From Desulfarculales bacterium UBA702 (lineage in GTDB: Bacteria > Desulfobacterota > Syntrophobacteria > Syntrophobacterales > Syntrophobacteraceae): a stretch of 64,000 nt of DNA. Position numbers and translations under genes: made by a program. Shown here in pieces: positions 28,489 through 37,085 of the stretch. The stretch spans positions 124,001 to 188,000 of the forward strand of contig DBMI01000028.1 in assembly GCA_002298165.1 (NCBI GenBank). The letters are read 5' to 3'. Positions within the stretch are counted from its first letter, which is position 1; the number at the start of each line of letters is the position of its first letter. The notes beneath the pieces were generated by a model. It did not search any database, had not been told where the DNA came from, and saw nothing but the letters and a program-made list of their open reading frames with translations.

Positions 28489-28794
28489 GTCAACGCGGGC
28501 AACACGAGACGATAGTCCGGACTCCCTGTACCCCAGAATCACTCATCTTCGATCTGAAGAAAGTCTCTCTCCTGGTGCATTCTCCCATTTGGTGTTTATT
28601 TTAGCTTCAATTGAGATAGAGGCGGCAGTAACTTTCCTGCCGCCACAACTGAGCCTTTCCCTTTACAACTGCAAGCTTTCCATGATCGATTCATTTTGAT
28701 CGCAAATCCTTGACGATACGCGTACCTCATCCAGGACGCAGGATTTGCTTCTATCCGTAAAGGCCGCCACTCCATCCGCTGGGGAGGAAACAAA
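28489..28794. other. Intergenic region with a short hairpin
   Basis: About 300 bases. An eight-base-pair stem (GGCGGCAG/CTGCCGCC, 28621-28644) without a T-run is the only structure seen. A GGGGAGG ribosome binding site for the next gene is at the right end. Confidence 0.4.
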
Positions 28795-29901
28795 ATGAAT
28801 AGCGGTATAAATGAAATTGGGATAAAGGGCACCGTTCTTGTGGTTGATGATAATATATCTAACCTCAACCTTTTATCGAAACTTCTAAAGGACAACGGCT
28901 ACGAGGCCCGCCCGGCCATCAGCGGCGCTCTCGCCCTCCTATCGTTGAACCTTTCCCCGACAGATCTCATTTTGCTCGATATCAAAATGCCCGAGATGGA
29001 TGGGTTCGAAGTCTGCCGTCGAGTGAAAGCCAATGAGAAAACAAGCGATATACCTGTCATCTTCGTAAGCGCCATGGGTGAGGTGCTCGATAAGGTCAAC
29101 GCCTTCCAGGCCGGCGGGGTGGACTACATAATGAAGCCCTTTGAATTCGAGGAAGTTCTGGCCCGCGTAGGCACACACATCACACTGCGAAAAATGCAGA
29201 AATCACTCATCCGATCCGAGCGTATGGCTGCTCTGGGTAGACTCTCCCAGGCAGTTGCCCATGAGGTGCGCAATCCTGCCACCGTCATAGGGGGATTTGC
29301 ACGACGACTGCAAAAACATCTATCCCATGAAGAGCCGGCACAAGGGATGATTGATGTTATCCTTGCCGAAACAGAACGGCTGGAACGAATTGTGGCCGAC
29401 GTTGACAGGTACTGCAACCTCCGGCGGCCGGTGGGCCATCCCGCCAACTTTTGCAGGATTGTGGAAACCGTTCTCAGCAGTTATTCGGACCATATTGAGC
29501 GACATGGAATTATTGTCCGGCGCAGTGGTTTTGAGAATAGTACGGAAGAAATACTATGCGACGAAGAACTGCTTGGCTACGCCCTGAATAATATTTTTTT
29601 GAATGCTGTCGAGGCCATGCGCCAGGGCGGAACCTTGGAGCTGACAATCACCCCTGGTAGCGATTCCATGCAGCTATCGATAAGAGACACGGCATCCAGC
29701 ATTCCACCTGAAATATTGCAAAATGTATTCGAGCCCTTTTTCGCCTGCAATACGCGCGGGTCAGGTTTTGGATTGGCGCTTGCCCACCGGATCATATCCG
29801 AGCAATCGGGAGAAATAAGTCTATTCTCATCCCCCGGAAGCGGGACTGACGTGCAAATCCTGATGCCGCTTGCGACATCTGTAAAGTGCCTGGAGAAATA
29901 A
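28795..29901 (+). CDS. Soluble response-regulator/histidine-kinase hybrid
   Basis: 368 residues with no transmembrane segment. The receiver domain (residues 12-130) has the Asp in LILLDIKMPEMDGFEV. A short linker leads to HisKA with the phospho-His in VAHEVRNPATVIGG near residue 157, then the ATPase with NNIFLNAVEAM and GSGFGLALAHRI. The receiver-first order indicates an integrator that receives a signal from another kinase. It lies just before the nif island, so a role in nitrogen control is possible but unproven. Confidence 0.88.
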   Translation: MNSGINEIGIKGTVLVVDDNISNLNLLSKLLKDNGYEARPAISGALALLSLNLSPTDLILLDIKMPEMDGFEVCRRVKANEKTSDIPVIFVSAMGEVLDKVNAFQAGGVDYIMKPFEFEEVLARVGTHITLRKMQKSLIRSERMAALGRLSQAVAHEVRNPATVIGGFARRLQKHLSHEEPAQGMIDVILAETERLERIVADVDRYCNLRRPVGHPANFCRIVETVLSSYSDHIERHGIIVRRSGFENSTEEILCDEELLGYALNNIFLNAVEAMRQGGTLELTITPGSDSMQLSIRDTASSIPPEILQNVFEPFFACNTRGSGFGLALAHRIISEQSGEISLFSSPGSGTDVQILMPLATSVKCLEK

Positions 29902-30241
29902 GTACCAATCTCTTACTTTCAACTCTTCTGCAGAACTCAGGCTTAAGCCGCTTTCAGGTTCTCTGAGACTACCAAAGCAGAGCCATCCCTGCCCCTGCGC
30001 GAAGACGCCCACGGGCGCGCCCTTGTCAATCCGACTGAAGAGTGCGTACGGAGTTCTCCGGCAAAAAGGTGGCTGCCGGCGCGGACCGCCAACCACTTAC
30101 CCACCACAGTATTTTCTACAAAATTGTGAGTTCTTCCTTCACTTTTGTGAGGTTCTTCTTTCAGCGCCTCCAGTGTCGCGCCTCTTCTGTGCATGATCAA
30201 TATCTCGCAATCTCAACCACTTATCCCCACTATCGGCCCCT
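29902..30241. promoter_or_regulatory. nifH upstream regulatory region with 21-bp direct repeat
   Basis: Two near-identical copies of TTGTGAG-TTCTTC-TTCA start at 30124 and 30145, exactly 21 bases (two helical turns) apart and about 100-120 bases upstream of the sigma-54 promoter. This is the position and phasing expected for enhancer-binding activator sites. No classical NifA TGT-N10-ACA site was found. The activator that would bind is inferred to be the NifA-like protein at 40332 or another of the window's regulators. The left part of the region holds nothing recognised. Confidence 0.45.
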
Positions 30242-30256
30242 TGGCACAGCTCTTGC
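30242..30256 (+). promoter_or_regulatory. Sigma-54 (RpoN) promoter of the nif operon
   Basis: TGGCAC, five bases, TTGC: a full match to the -24/-12 consensus, 45 bases upstream of the nifH start. An AGGAGG-type ribosome binding site lies just before the ATG. Confidence 0.92.
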
Positions 30257-30300
30257 CCTATTAGGCGGCAACACACTTACTATGCGACAGGAGGTATCAA

Positions 30301-31125
30301 ATGAGGAAAATCGCCATTTACGGCAAGGGTGGAATCGGCAAATCGACGACCACGCAAAATACAGTGGCCGGGTTGGCCGAAATGGGGCGCACGGTCATGG
30401 TGGTTGGCTGCGATCCCAAGGCGGATTCGACACGGCTGCTCCTGGGCGGGCTGTCTCAGAAAACGGTTCTTGATACGCTGCGTACCGAAGGCGAAGACGT
30501 GGAACTGGACGATATCCGTAAGATGGGGTTCAGCAAGTCTATCTGTGTTGAGTCGGGCGGACCGGAACCGGGCGTGGGGTGCGCGGGCCGCGGAATTATT
30601 ACATCGATTAACCTGCTCGAACAGTTGGGCGCCTACGCCGACAGCCAGAGCCTGGACTATGTATTTTACGATGTGCTCGGCGACGTTGTGTGCGGCGGGT
30701 TCGCAATGCCGATCCGGGAAGGCAAGGCCCAGGAAATCTACATCGTCGTATCTGGCGAAATGATGGCCATGTATGCGGCAAACAACATCTGCAAGGGTAT
30801 CGTTAAATTCGCGGAGGCCGGCGGTGTAAGGCTCGGCGGTGTCATCTGCAACAGCCGCAAGGTGGATAACGAAGCGGAAATGATCGACGCTTTCGCAAAG
30901 AAACTCGGGACGCAAATGATCCATTTCGTACCGCGCGACAACATGGTCCAGAGAGCTGAGATCAACCGCAAGACAGTCATTGAATACGAGCCGACCCATT
31001 CTCAGGCGGACGAGTACCGGACACTGGCGAAGAAGATAGAAGACAACAAGATGCACGTTATTCCGCAGCCGATGCACACGGACGAACTCGAAAAGCTGCT
31101 CATCGAATACGGGCTCGCAGGATAG
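30301..31125 (+). CDS. nifH: Nitrogenase iron protein NifH
   Basis: 274 residues; the ATP-dependent reductase of nitrogenase. Walker A is GKGGIGKSTTTQN at residue 8, and the [4Fe-4S] ligands are the Cys in PGVGCAGRG and DVVCGGFAMP. The Arg in CAGRG is the residue ADP-ribosylated by DraT in species that have it. The context (nifI genes next) and anaerobe-like sequence put it in the group II/III type rather than the aerobic group I. It is the first gene behind the sigma-54 promoter. Confidence 0.97.
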   Translation: MRKIAIYGKGGIGKSTTTQNTVAGLAEMGRTVMVVGCDPKADSTRLLLGGLSQKTVLDTLRTEGEDVELDDIRKMGFSKSICVESGGPEPGVGCAGRGIITSINLLEQLGAYADSQSLDYVFYDVLGDVVCGGFAMPIREGKAQEIYIVVSGEMMAMYAANNICKGIVKFAEAGGVRLGGVICNSRKVDNEAEMIDAFAKKLGTQMIHFVPRDNMVQRAEINRKTVIEYEPTHSQADEYRTLAKKIEDNKMHVIPQPMHTDELEKLLIEYGLAG

Positions 31126-31137
31126 GAGAAAACGCAA

Positions 31138-31494
31138 ATGATAATGATCAGATCGATAGTAAGACCGGAAAAAGTGGACAGCGTACTGGCTGCTCTCATG
31201 GAAGCCGGATTCCCGGCGGTTACCAAGATGTCGGTGGTCGGGCGCGGCAAGCAACGCGGAATCAAGATAGGCGAGATCACCTACGACGAGATCCCCAAAG
31301 AACTTCTTCTGACCGTTATTAACGATTCTGACAAGGACTTTGTCATTCGCACGGTAATCCGCGCCGCCAGAACGGGGGACAAGGGCGCTTACGGTGACGG
31401 CAAGATTTTCGTGAGCCCCGTCGAAGAAGTCTACACCATTAGCTCCGGCATCAAGGAAGTGGCCACGGGGGCTATCGAAGAGGTGAAGATATGA
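31138..31494 (+). CDS. nifI1: PII-like nitrogenase regulator NifI1
   Basis: 118 residues of the GlnB/PII fold. MIMIRSIVRPEKVDSVLAALMEAGFPAVTKMSV begins the ferredoxin-like fold and GDGKIFVSPVEEVYTI forms the nucleotide-binding C-terminal block. In methanogens, NifI1 and NifI2 form a complex that inhibits dinitrogenase when ammonium is plentiful and is relieved by 2-oxoglutarate. The T-loop lacks the GlnB uridylylation tyrosine context. It starts 12 bases after nifH and overlaps nifI2 as ATGA. Confidence 0.93.
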   Translation: MIMIRSIVRPEKVDSVLAALMEAGFPAVTKMSVVGRGKQRGIKIGEITYDEIPKELLLTVINDSDKDFVIRTVIRAARTGDKGAYGDGKIFVSPVEEVYTISSGIKEVATGAIEEVKI

Positions 31495-31871
31495 AAGAAG
31501 TCATGGCGATCATTCGCATGAACATGATGAACAAGACCAAGCGGGCGCTCTCCGAAGCGGGAATATCGTCTATGACGGCGCGGGACGTCCTGGGCAGAGG
31601 CAAGGGACTGGTCGACACCACGGTACTTGAAGGCGCCGAGAAGGGGTACGAGGAAGCGATCGCCCAACTCGGGTCCAGCCAGCGCCTGATACCCAAGCGG
31701 ATACTGGTCGTGGTGGTGCCTGACAAACTGGTGAACCAGACGGTAAAGACCATCATAACCGTCAACCGCACCGGGAAATCCGGCGACGGCAAAATTTTCG
31801 TCCTGCCCGTACACGATTCAATCAGCGTACGCACAGGGGAATCCGGCCCGGGAACCCTCGATGACGCCTAG
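31491..31871 (+). CDS. nifI2: PII-like nitrogenase regulator NifI2
   Basis: 126 residues, partner of NifI1. The MKEVMAIIRMNMMNKTKRALSEAGI start, long T-loop region, and GDGKIFVLPVHDSISVRTGE end are characteristic of NifI2. Four-base overlap with NifI1 indicates coupled translation and equal supply of the two subunits. Its presence predicts post-translational switch-off of nitrogenase by ammonium. Confidence 0.93.
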   Translation: MKEVMAIIRMNMMNKTKRALSEAGISSMTARDVLGRGKGLVDTTVLEGAEKGYEEAIAQLGSSQRLIPKRILVVVVPDKLVNQTVKTIITVNRTGKSGDGKIFVLPVHDSISVRTGESGPGTLDDA

Positions 31872-31883
31872 GCCAAAGCATTG

Positions 31884-32042
31884 TTTCACGCGAAGGCGCA
31901 AAGAGAAACCAGCACAGAAAGAGATCAAAACAAATCGGAATATGCAGCGGAGCACGCTACAGCGCAGGGGAAGCTAATCTTGTTAATACTGTAAATCCTG
32001 TCCAGTCTTTCACCCTATCTTTCTTTGCGTCTTTGCGTGAGA
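31884..32042. repeat. Inverted repeat element between nifI2 and nifD
   Basis: A 21-base sequence at 31884-31904 (starting TTTCACGCGAAGG) recurs in inverted orientation at 32022-32042 with about 18 of 21 matches, bracketing about 117 bases. CACGCAAAGACGCAAAG-like repeats with CTGTAAATCCTGTC between are a recurring intergenic element in many environmental bacterial genomes. It lengthens the nifI2-nifD spacer to almost 200 bases in an otherwise tight operon. Confidence 0.65.
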
Positions 32043-32063
32043 CCGATGAATGGAGATACGACC

Positions 32064-33725
32064 ATGGCACCAAACAAGACAAACACCGCGATCGAAATCG
32101 ATCCGAGCGCGCTCAAAGAGGAGCTTGTCGCGAAATATCCCACGAAGGTCGCTCGCAAGCGCGCTAAGCAGATCATCGTAAACAAGGTGGACGATTGCGG
32201 CGAAGTGCCCGAAATGGGCGCTAACGCGAGGACCATCCCGGGGATAATCACGCAGCGCGGATGCAGCTACGCGGGCTGCAAGGGCGTGGTGCTCGGGCCG
32301 ACGCGGGATATCGTAAACCTTACTCACGGCCCGATCGGCTGCGGCTTCTACAGTTGGCTGACACGCCGCAACCAGACCCGGCCCGAGGGTCCGGATGACG
32401 CAAACTTCATGACCTACTGTTTTTCAACGGACCTCCAGGACGAAGATATCGTCTTTGGCGGCGAAAAGAAACTGCGGGCGGCGATCCGGGAAGCATACGA
32501 AACCTTCCATCCCAAGGCTATCAGCATCTTCTCGACCTGTCCGGTGGGACTCATCGGTGACGATGTTCACTCAGTCGCACGCGACATGAAAGAAGAACTC
32601 GGGATCAACATCTTTGGATTTAGCTGTGAAGGCTACAAGGGAGTGAGCCAGTCGGCGGGCCACCATATCGCGAATAACGGCATCTTCACTCACGTTGTGG
32701 GTCTCAACGACACACCCCCGGAAGGTAAGTTCAAGATGAACCTGCTGGGCGAATATAACATCGGAGGCGACGGCTTCGAGATAGACCGGATATTCGACAA
32801 GGCCGGCATCACCCTGGTTTCGACCTTCAGCGGAAACTCGACCTATGACAAGTTTGCGAACTCGCACACGGCCGATCTCAATGCCGTCATGTGCCACCGC
32901 TCGATAAACTACGTCGCGGAAATGATGGAGAAACAGTTCGGCATCCCATGGATCAAGGTGAACTTCATCGGGGCGAACTCGAGCGCCAAATCGCTCGGAA
33001 AGATCGCCGCCTACTTCGAAGACGACGAGCTTACGGCCCGCGTGGAAGAAGTTATCGCAGAGGAAATGGTAGAAGTGGAAAAGATGCGGCTGGACGTCAA
33101 ATCGCGATGCGAAGGAAAAGTCGCCATGCTCTTTGTCGGCGGCTCCCGCGCTCACCACTACCAGGACCTTTTTGCCGAAATGGGCATGAAGACCGTTTCG
33201 GCCGGGTACGAGTTCGCCCACCGCGACGACTATGAAGGACGCGTGGTGCTTCCGAACATCAAAATCGACGCCGACAGCAGAAACATCGAGGAACTCGACA
33301 TTCAGCCGGATGCGAAGAGATACCGGCCGAGAAAAACCGAGGAAGAACTGGAGAAGCTTAAGTCCAAGGGGTACCGGTTCAAGGACTACGACGGAATGAT
33401 GCCCGACATGGAAAATGGGACCCTGGTGATTGACGACATCTCCCAGTACGAGACGGAAATGCTGCTCGACAAGTACAAGCCCGATATCTTCTGTGCGGGG
33501 ATCAAGGAAAAATACGCCATACAGAAGAAGGGCGTCCCGATGAAACAGCTCCACAGCTATGATTCCGGCGGCCCTTATGCGGGATTCAGGGGAGCGATCA
33601 ACTTCTACAGGGAAATAGACCGCATGGTGAACAGCAAGATCTGGAGCTATGTGAAGGCCCCTTGGCAGAAAGCCCCCGAGCTTTCCGCAACATACGCCTG
33701 GGAAGGTATGTCGAAGGAAGGATAA
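32064..33725 (+). CDS. nifD: Nitrogenase molybdenum-iron protein alpha chain NifD
   Basis: 553 residues from the ATG at 32064, which has a GGAGA site; an in-frame upstream start lies in the repeat element. P-cluster ligand Cys residues are in RGCSYAGCKG, THGPIGCGFY and FSTCPVG. FeMo-cofactor ligands are the Cys in NAVMCHRSINY and the His in MKQLHSYDSGGPYAGF. The CSYAGCKG start and the long insertion in the C-terminal third (about residues 385-440) are features of the anaerobe-type enzyme. It forms the alpha2beta2 dinitrogenase with NifK. Confidence 0.97.
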   Translation: MAPNKTNTAIEIDPSALKEELVAKYPTKVARKRAKQIIVNKVDDCGEVPEMGANARTIPGIITQRGCSYAGCKGVVLGPTRDIVNLTHGPIGCGFYSWLTRRNQTRPEGPDDANFMTYCFSTDLQDEDIVFGGEKKLRAAIREAYETFHPKAISIFSTCPVGLIGDDVHSVARDMKEELGINIFGFSCEGYKGVSQSAGHHIANNGIFTHVVGLNDTPPEGKFKMNLLGEYNIGGDGFEIDRIFDKAGITLVSTFSGNSTYDKFANSHTADLNAVMCHRSINYVAEMMEKQFGIPWIKVNFIGANSSAKSLGKIAAYFEDDELTARVEEVIAEEMVEVEKMRLDVKSRCEGKVAMLFVGGSRAHHYQDLFAEMGMKTVSAGYEFAHRDDYEGRVVLPNIKIDADSRNIEELDIQPDAKRYRPRKTEEELEKLKSKGYRFKDYDGMMPDMENGTLVIDDISQYETEMLLDKYKPDIFCAGIKEKYAIQKKGVPMKQLHSYDSGGPYAGFRGAINFYREIDRMVNSKIWSYVKAPWQKAPELSATYAWEGMSKEG

Positions 33726-33730
33726 ATCTC

Positions 33731-35107
33731 ATGCTGCTCAGACACACACCAAAAGAGATCAAGGAACGAAAGGCCCTGACCGTCAATCCGGCCAAGACCT
33801 GTCAGCCGATAGGGGCGATGTACGCGGCTTTGGGCATCCACAACTGCCTGCCCCACAGCCACGGCTCCCAGGGGTGCTGCGCCTATCATCGAAGCACATT
33901 GACCCGGCACTATAAAGAACCCGTTATGGCGGGCACCAGCTCCTTCACCGAGGGTGCATCCGTATTCGGCGGGCAGGCCAACCTGCTCCAGGCGATAGAC
34001 AACATCTTCACCGTGTATGAGCCGGACGTGATCGCCGTGCACACAACCTGTCTTTCTGAAACCATCGGCGACGATATCCCCCAGATAGCCAGAAAGGCGG
34101 GCCAGGAAGGAAAGATCCCGAAGGGCAAGTACGTCATCCATGCGAACACTCCGAGCTACGTCGGAACGCACGTGACCGGTTTCGGGACAATGACAAAGGC
34201 CATGGTGGACTACTTTGCCGAGTCCGAGGGCACGAGACTTGACCAGATAAACATCATACCCGGCTTCGTCGAACCCTCCGACATGGAAGAGATAAAGCGG
34301 ATTGCAGCGGAATTGGGCATAAAGGTCGTGATGTTTCCGGATACATCGGACGTGCTCAACCGCCCCCAAACCGGCAGGTTTGACATGTTCCCGAAAGGCG
34401 GCGTCACCATCGATGCGCTCAGGAGTTCGGGCCGAAGCAAGGGCACAATCGGACTGGGCCGCCTGGCTTCAGGACCGGCAGCCCGCGCACTCGACTCAAA
34501 GTGCAAGGTGCACTGCGAACTGCTCGATCTTCCGATCGGCCTTACAGGAACCGACAACTTCATCGATGCAATGAGGAAGATGGCGGGCGTGAGCGTCCCG
34601 GAATCGATCAATATCGAACGCGGACGGATGATCGACATCATCACCGACATGCATCAGTACTTCTACGGGAAGAAAGTGGGCCTGGTTGGCGATCCCGATC
34701 AGCTTATCTCCCTTGCGGAAATCCTGGTTTCAATAGACATGTGGCCCATCTACGTGGTTACGGGCACCCAGGGTAAGAAGTTCGAGACACGCATCAAGGA
34801 AATCACGAAGTGTGTCCCCCACGAAGTGAAGGTGGTTTCAGGCGGAGACATGTTCTTGTTCCACCAGTGGATTAAAAACGAGCCCGTGGACCTCATGATG
34901 GGAAACACGTACCTCAAGTACATCTCCAGGGACGAGGACATTCCGTTCATTCGGTTCGGGTTTCCGATACTTGACCGCGTCGGCCACAGCTATTTTCCGA
35001 CAGTGGGATACCGGGGCGGCATGCGGCTCATGGAGAAAATTCTGGACGCTCTTCTGGACAGAAAAGACAGGGATTCTCCGGAGGAAACGTTCGAACTGGT
35101 TCTATAA
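33731..35107 (+). CDS. nifK: Nitrogenase molybdenum-iron protein beta chain NifK
   Basis: 458 residues from the ATG at 33731, which has an AAGGA site, five bases after nifD. P-cluster Cys ligands are visible in AKTCQPIGAMYAALG, GSQGCCAYHR and HTTCLSETIGDD. The N-terminal extension of about 50-60 residues found in aerobic group I NifK is absent, consistent with group II/III enzymes. Co-translated with nifD. Confidence 0.97.
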   Translation: MLLRHTPKEIKERKALTVNPAKTCQPIGAMYAALGIHNCLPHSHGSQGCCAYHRSTLTRHYKEPVMAGTSSFTEGASVFGGQANLLQAIDNIFTVYEPDVIAVHTTCLSETIGDDIPQIARKAGQEGKIPKGKYVIHANTPSYVGTHVTGFGTMTKAMVDYFAESEGTRLDQINIIPGFVEPSDMEEIKRIAAELGIKVVMFPDTSDVLNRPQTGRFDMFPKGGVTIDALRSSGRSKGTIGLGRLASGPAARALDSKCKVHCELLDLPIGLTGTDNFIDAMRKMAGVSVPESINIERGRMIDIITDMHQYFYGKKVGLVGDPDQLISLAEILVSIDMWPIYVVTGTQGKKFETRIKEITKCVPHEVKVVSGGDMFLFHQWIKNEPVDLMMGNTYLKYISRDEDIPFIRFGFPILDRVGHSYFPTVGYRGGMRLMEKILDALLDRKDRDSPEETFELVL

Positions 35108-35179
35108 AAAAAGGCGATTCTACCGCGGAGACGTAGAGTACACAGACGAAATCTGAGGAAAGGATAAGGAGCAGCTACA
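35108..35179. repeat. Possible repeat-derived spacer after nifK
   Basis: The short spacer contains ACCGCGGAGACGTAGAGTAC followed by ACAGACG, which resembles the GCGGAGACGCAGAG-type intergenic repeats seen in environmental genomes. Only one copy is in the window, so this is a suggestion by resemblance. Confidence 0.3.
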
Positions 35180-35482
35180 ATGAACAAGCCCGAACATCAC
35201 ATACTGGTTTGCGCGAGTTTCCGGGGCACCGAGGCCAAGGGCAAATGCATCAAGAAAGAGTCCATGCAACTCATCGGCTATCTGGAGACTGAAATCGACG
35301 ACCGCGGCATGAACGCCATGGTGTCGAGCACCGGTTGCCTCAAGCTGTGTGAAGAAGGACCGGTCATGGTCGTCTATCCGCAGGGGCACTGGTACAGAAA
35401 CGTAACTAATGAAGACGCGGTAGATGAAATCCTCGATGCCATTGAAGGTGGAACAGTAGCGAAAGAGTATCTGTTGGCCTAA
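35180..35482 (+). CDS. Thioredoxin-like [2Fe-2S] ferredoxin in nif operon
   Basis: 100 residues. Four Cys (residues 11, 23, 53 and 57) are spaced as in thioredoxin-like [2Fe-2S] ferredoxins (CASFRGTEAKGKC and GCLKLC). A related Shethna-type [2Fe-2S] protein is encoded in nif clusters and can protect nitrogenase from oxygen by forming an inactive complex. Position between nifK and nifE indicates a nitrogenase-linked role: electron transfer or protection. It has an AGGAGC site. Confidence 0.9.
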   Translation: MNKPEHHILVCASFRGTEAKGKCIKKESMQLIGYLETEIDDRGMNAMVSSTGCLKLCEEGPVMVVYPQGHWYRNVTNEDAVDEILDAIEGGTVAKEYLLA

Positions 35483-35719
35483 AGCGGCATGGGGAACGCA
35501 GGACGGGCCAAATGCACCCGGGATACGGGCCGGGCAATCACGATCGGAGTCCGGGTACCCTAGTGGCCCTTTGTGGGCATTCTTCGCGATTAAGCCGTTG
35601 AGCGGACGCGGGGTTTTGCTTCGGCGTCCGGCGCTGACCTCAGGGTGAAAGTAAGCGCCGGAGCAAGACCTGGCCATTGAGCGGATCGCAGCCACTCCCG
35701 ATAAAAGAAAGGAAAACCA

Positions 35720-37084
35720 GTGAGTACCGCCGTTTCGGTCATCTTCCAGGAACGCAAGGACCAGATCCTGCGCAAGGGGCAGGATTCCTTTGGCATGGAG
35801 TGCAACCGCGACAGCCTTGCGGGGGCGGTCAGCCAGCGGGCCTGTGTGTTCTGCGGTTCGAGGGTGGTGCTCTATCCGATATCCGATGCCCTCCATCTGG
35901 TGCACGGTCCCATCGGATGCGCCGCCTATACGTGGGACATCCGGGGGGCGCTTTCTTCCGGTCCCGCTCTGCACCGGCTGAGCTTTTCAACCGACCTGCA
36001 GGAAAGAGACGTTATCTTCGGGGGAGAAGAGAAACTCTACCTGGCCCTGTGCGAACTCATCGACAAGTATGCCCCGAAGGCGGCCTTTGTCTACTCGACC
36101 TGCATCGTCGGCATTATCGGAGACGATCTCGACGGGGTCTGCAGGAGGGTGGCGGCGGAAAAGGGCATTCCTGTACTGCCGGTGCAGTCGGAGGGTTTTA
36201 AGGGCAATAAGCGTGAAGGATACGGCGCTGCCTGCAGGGCGATGTTCCGGCTTGTCGGGACGGGCGATACAAAGGGCATTTCACCGCTTAGTCTCAATAT
36301 TCTAGGCGATTTTAACCTGGCGGGCGAAATCTGGATCATTCGCGATTACTTCACCCGGATGGGCATAGAGACGGTGGCCAACATCACTGGGGATGGCAGG
36401 GTTGGTGATCTCCAGCGCGCTCACGGCGCGGCGCTGAACGTTGTCCAGTGCTCAGGCGCAACCACGGAACTGGCCAAAATGATGAAAGAATCCTTCGGGA
36501 CACCTTTTCTACGGGTTTCTTACTTCGGCGTCGAGGATATGGCGGAATCGCTTTACGAAGTGGCGAAGTTTTTTGAAAACAAAGATCCGCAAATAATGGA
36601 ACGCACCCGGGAACTGGTCAAATCGGAACTCGCAGTGCTCTATCCGGCGATCCAGGAATTCAAGAAGGACCTTGCCGGGAAGAAGGCCGCCATCTACGTG
36701 GGCGGCGCATTCAAAGCCTTTTCACTGGTCAAGGCCTTCCGGCTGCTCGGCATGCAGGTGGTCCTCGTAGGTTCCCAGACCGGAACGGAGGAGGATTACC
36801 GGGAGCTCTACGAGGTCACCGACGAGGGGACGATCATTGTCGATGATTCCAATCCCCTGGAGCTGTCGAGCTTTCTCAAGGAGAAAGACGTGGACGTGTT
36901 CGTGGGCGGAGTGAAGGAAAGGCCTATCGCATACAAGCTCGGCGTTGGATTTTGCGACCATAACCACGAACGCAAACAGCCCCTGGAAGGATTTATCGGC
37001 ATGCTCAATTTCGCGCGCGAGATCCATTCTTCGGTCATGAGCCCCGTATGGCGTTTCGTGCCGCGAAAGAAAGCGAGAAACTGA
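35720..37084 (+). CDS. nifE: FeMo-cofactor scaffold protein NifE
   Basis: 454 residues from a GTG with an AAAGGAAAA site. A NifD paralogue on which FeMo-cofactor is matured together with NifN. Cluster-ligand Cys are in QRACVFCGSR, VHGPIGCAAYTW and STCIVGIIGDD. It lacks the FeMo-cofactor-liganding residues of NifD, ending AGFI-like with the family's NFAREIHSSVMSPVW. About 240 bases separate it from the ferredoxin gene. It starts a NifE-NifN-NifB block. Confidence 0.95.
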   Translation: MSTAVSVIFQERKDQILRKGQDSFGMECNRDSLAGAVSQRACVFCGSRVVLYPISDALHLVHGPIGCAAYTWDIRGALSSGPALHRLSFSTDLQERDVIFGGEEKLYLALCELIDKYAPKAAFVYSTCIVGIIGDDLDGVCRRVAAEKGIPVLPVQSEGFKGNKREGYGAACRAMFRLVGTGDTKGISPLSLNILGDFNLAGEIWIIRDYFTRMGIETVANITGDGRVGDLQRAHGAALNVVQCSGATTELAKMMKESFGTPFLRVSYFGVEDMAESLYEVAKFFENKDPQIMERTRELVKSELAVLYPAIQEFKKDLAGKKAAIYVGGAFKAFSLVKAFRLLGMQVVLVGSQTGTEEDYRELYEVTDEGTIIVDDSNPLELSSFLKEKDVDVFVGGVKERPIAYKLGVGFCDHNHERKQPLEGFIGMLNFAREIHSSVMSPVWRFVPRKKARN

Positions 37085-37085
37085 A

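Noticed and set aside
28621..28644. Hairpin after DUF1614 gene as terminator
   Set aside because: The stem is only eight base pairs and no T-run follows.
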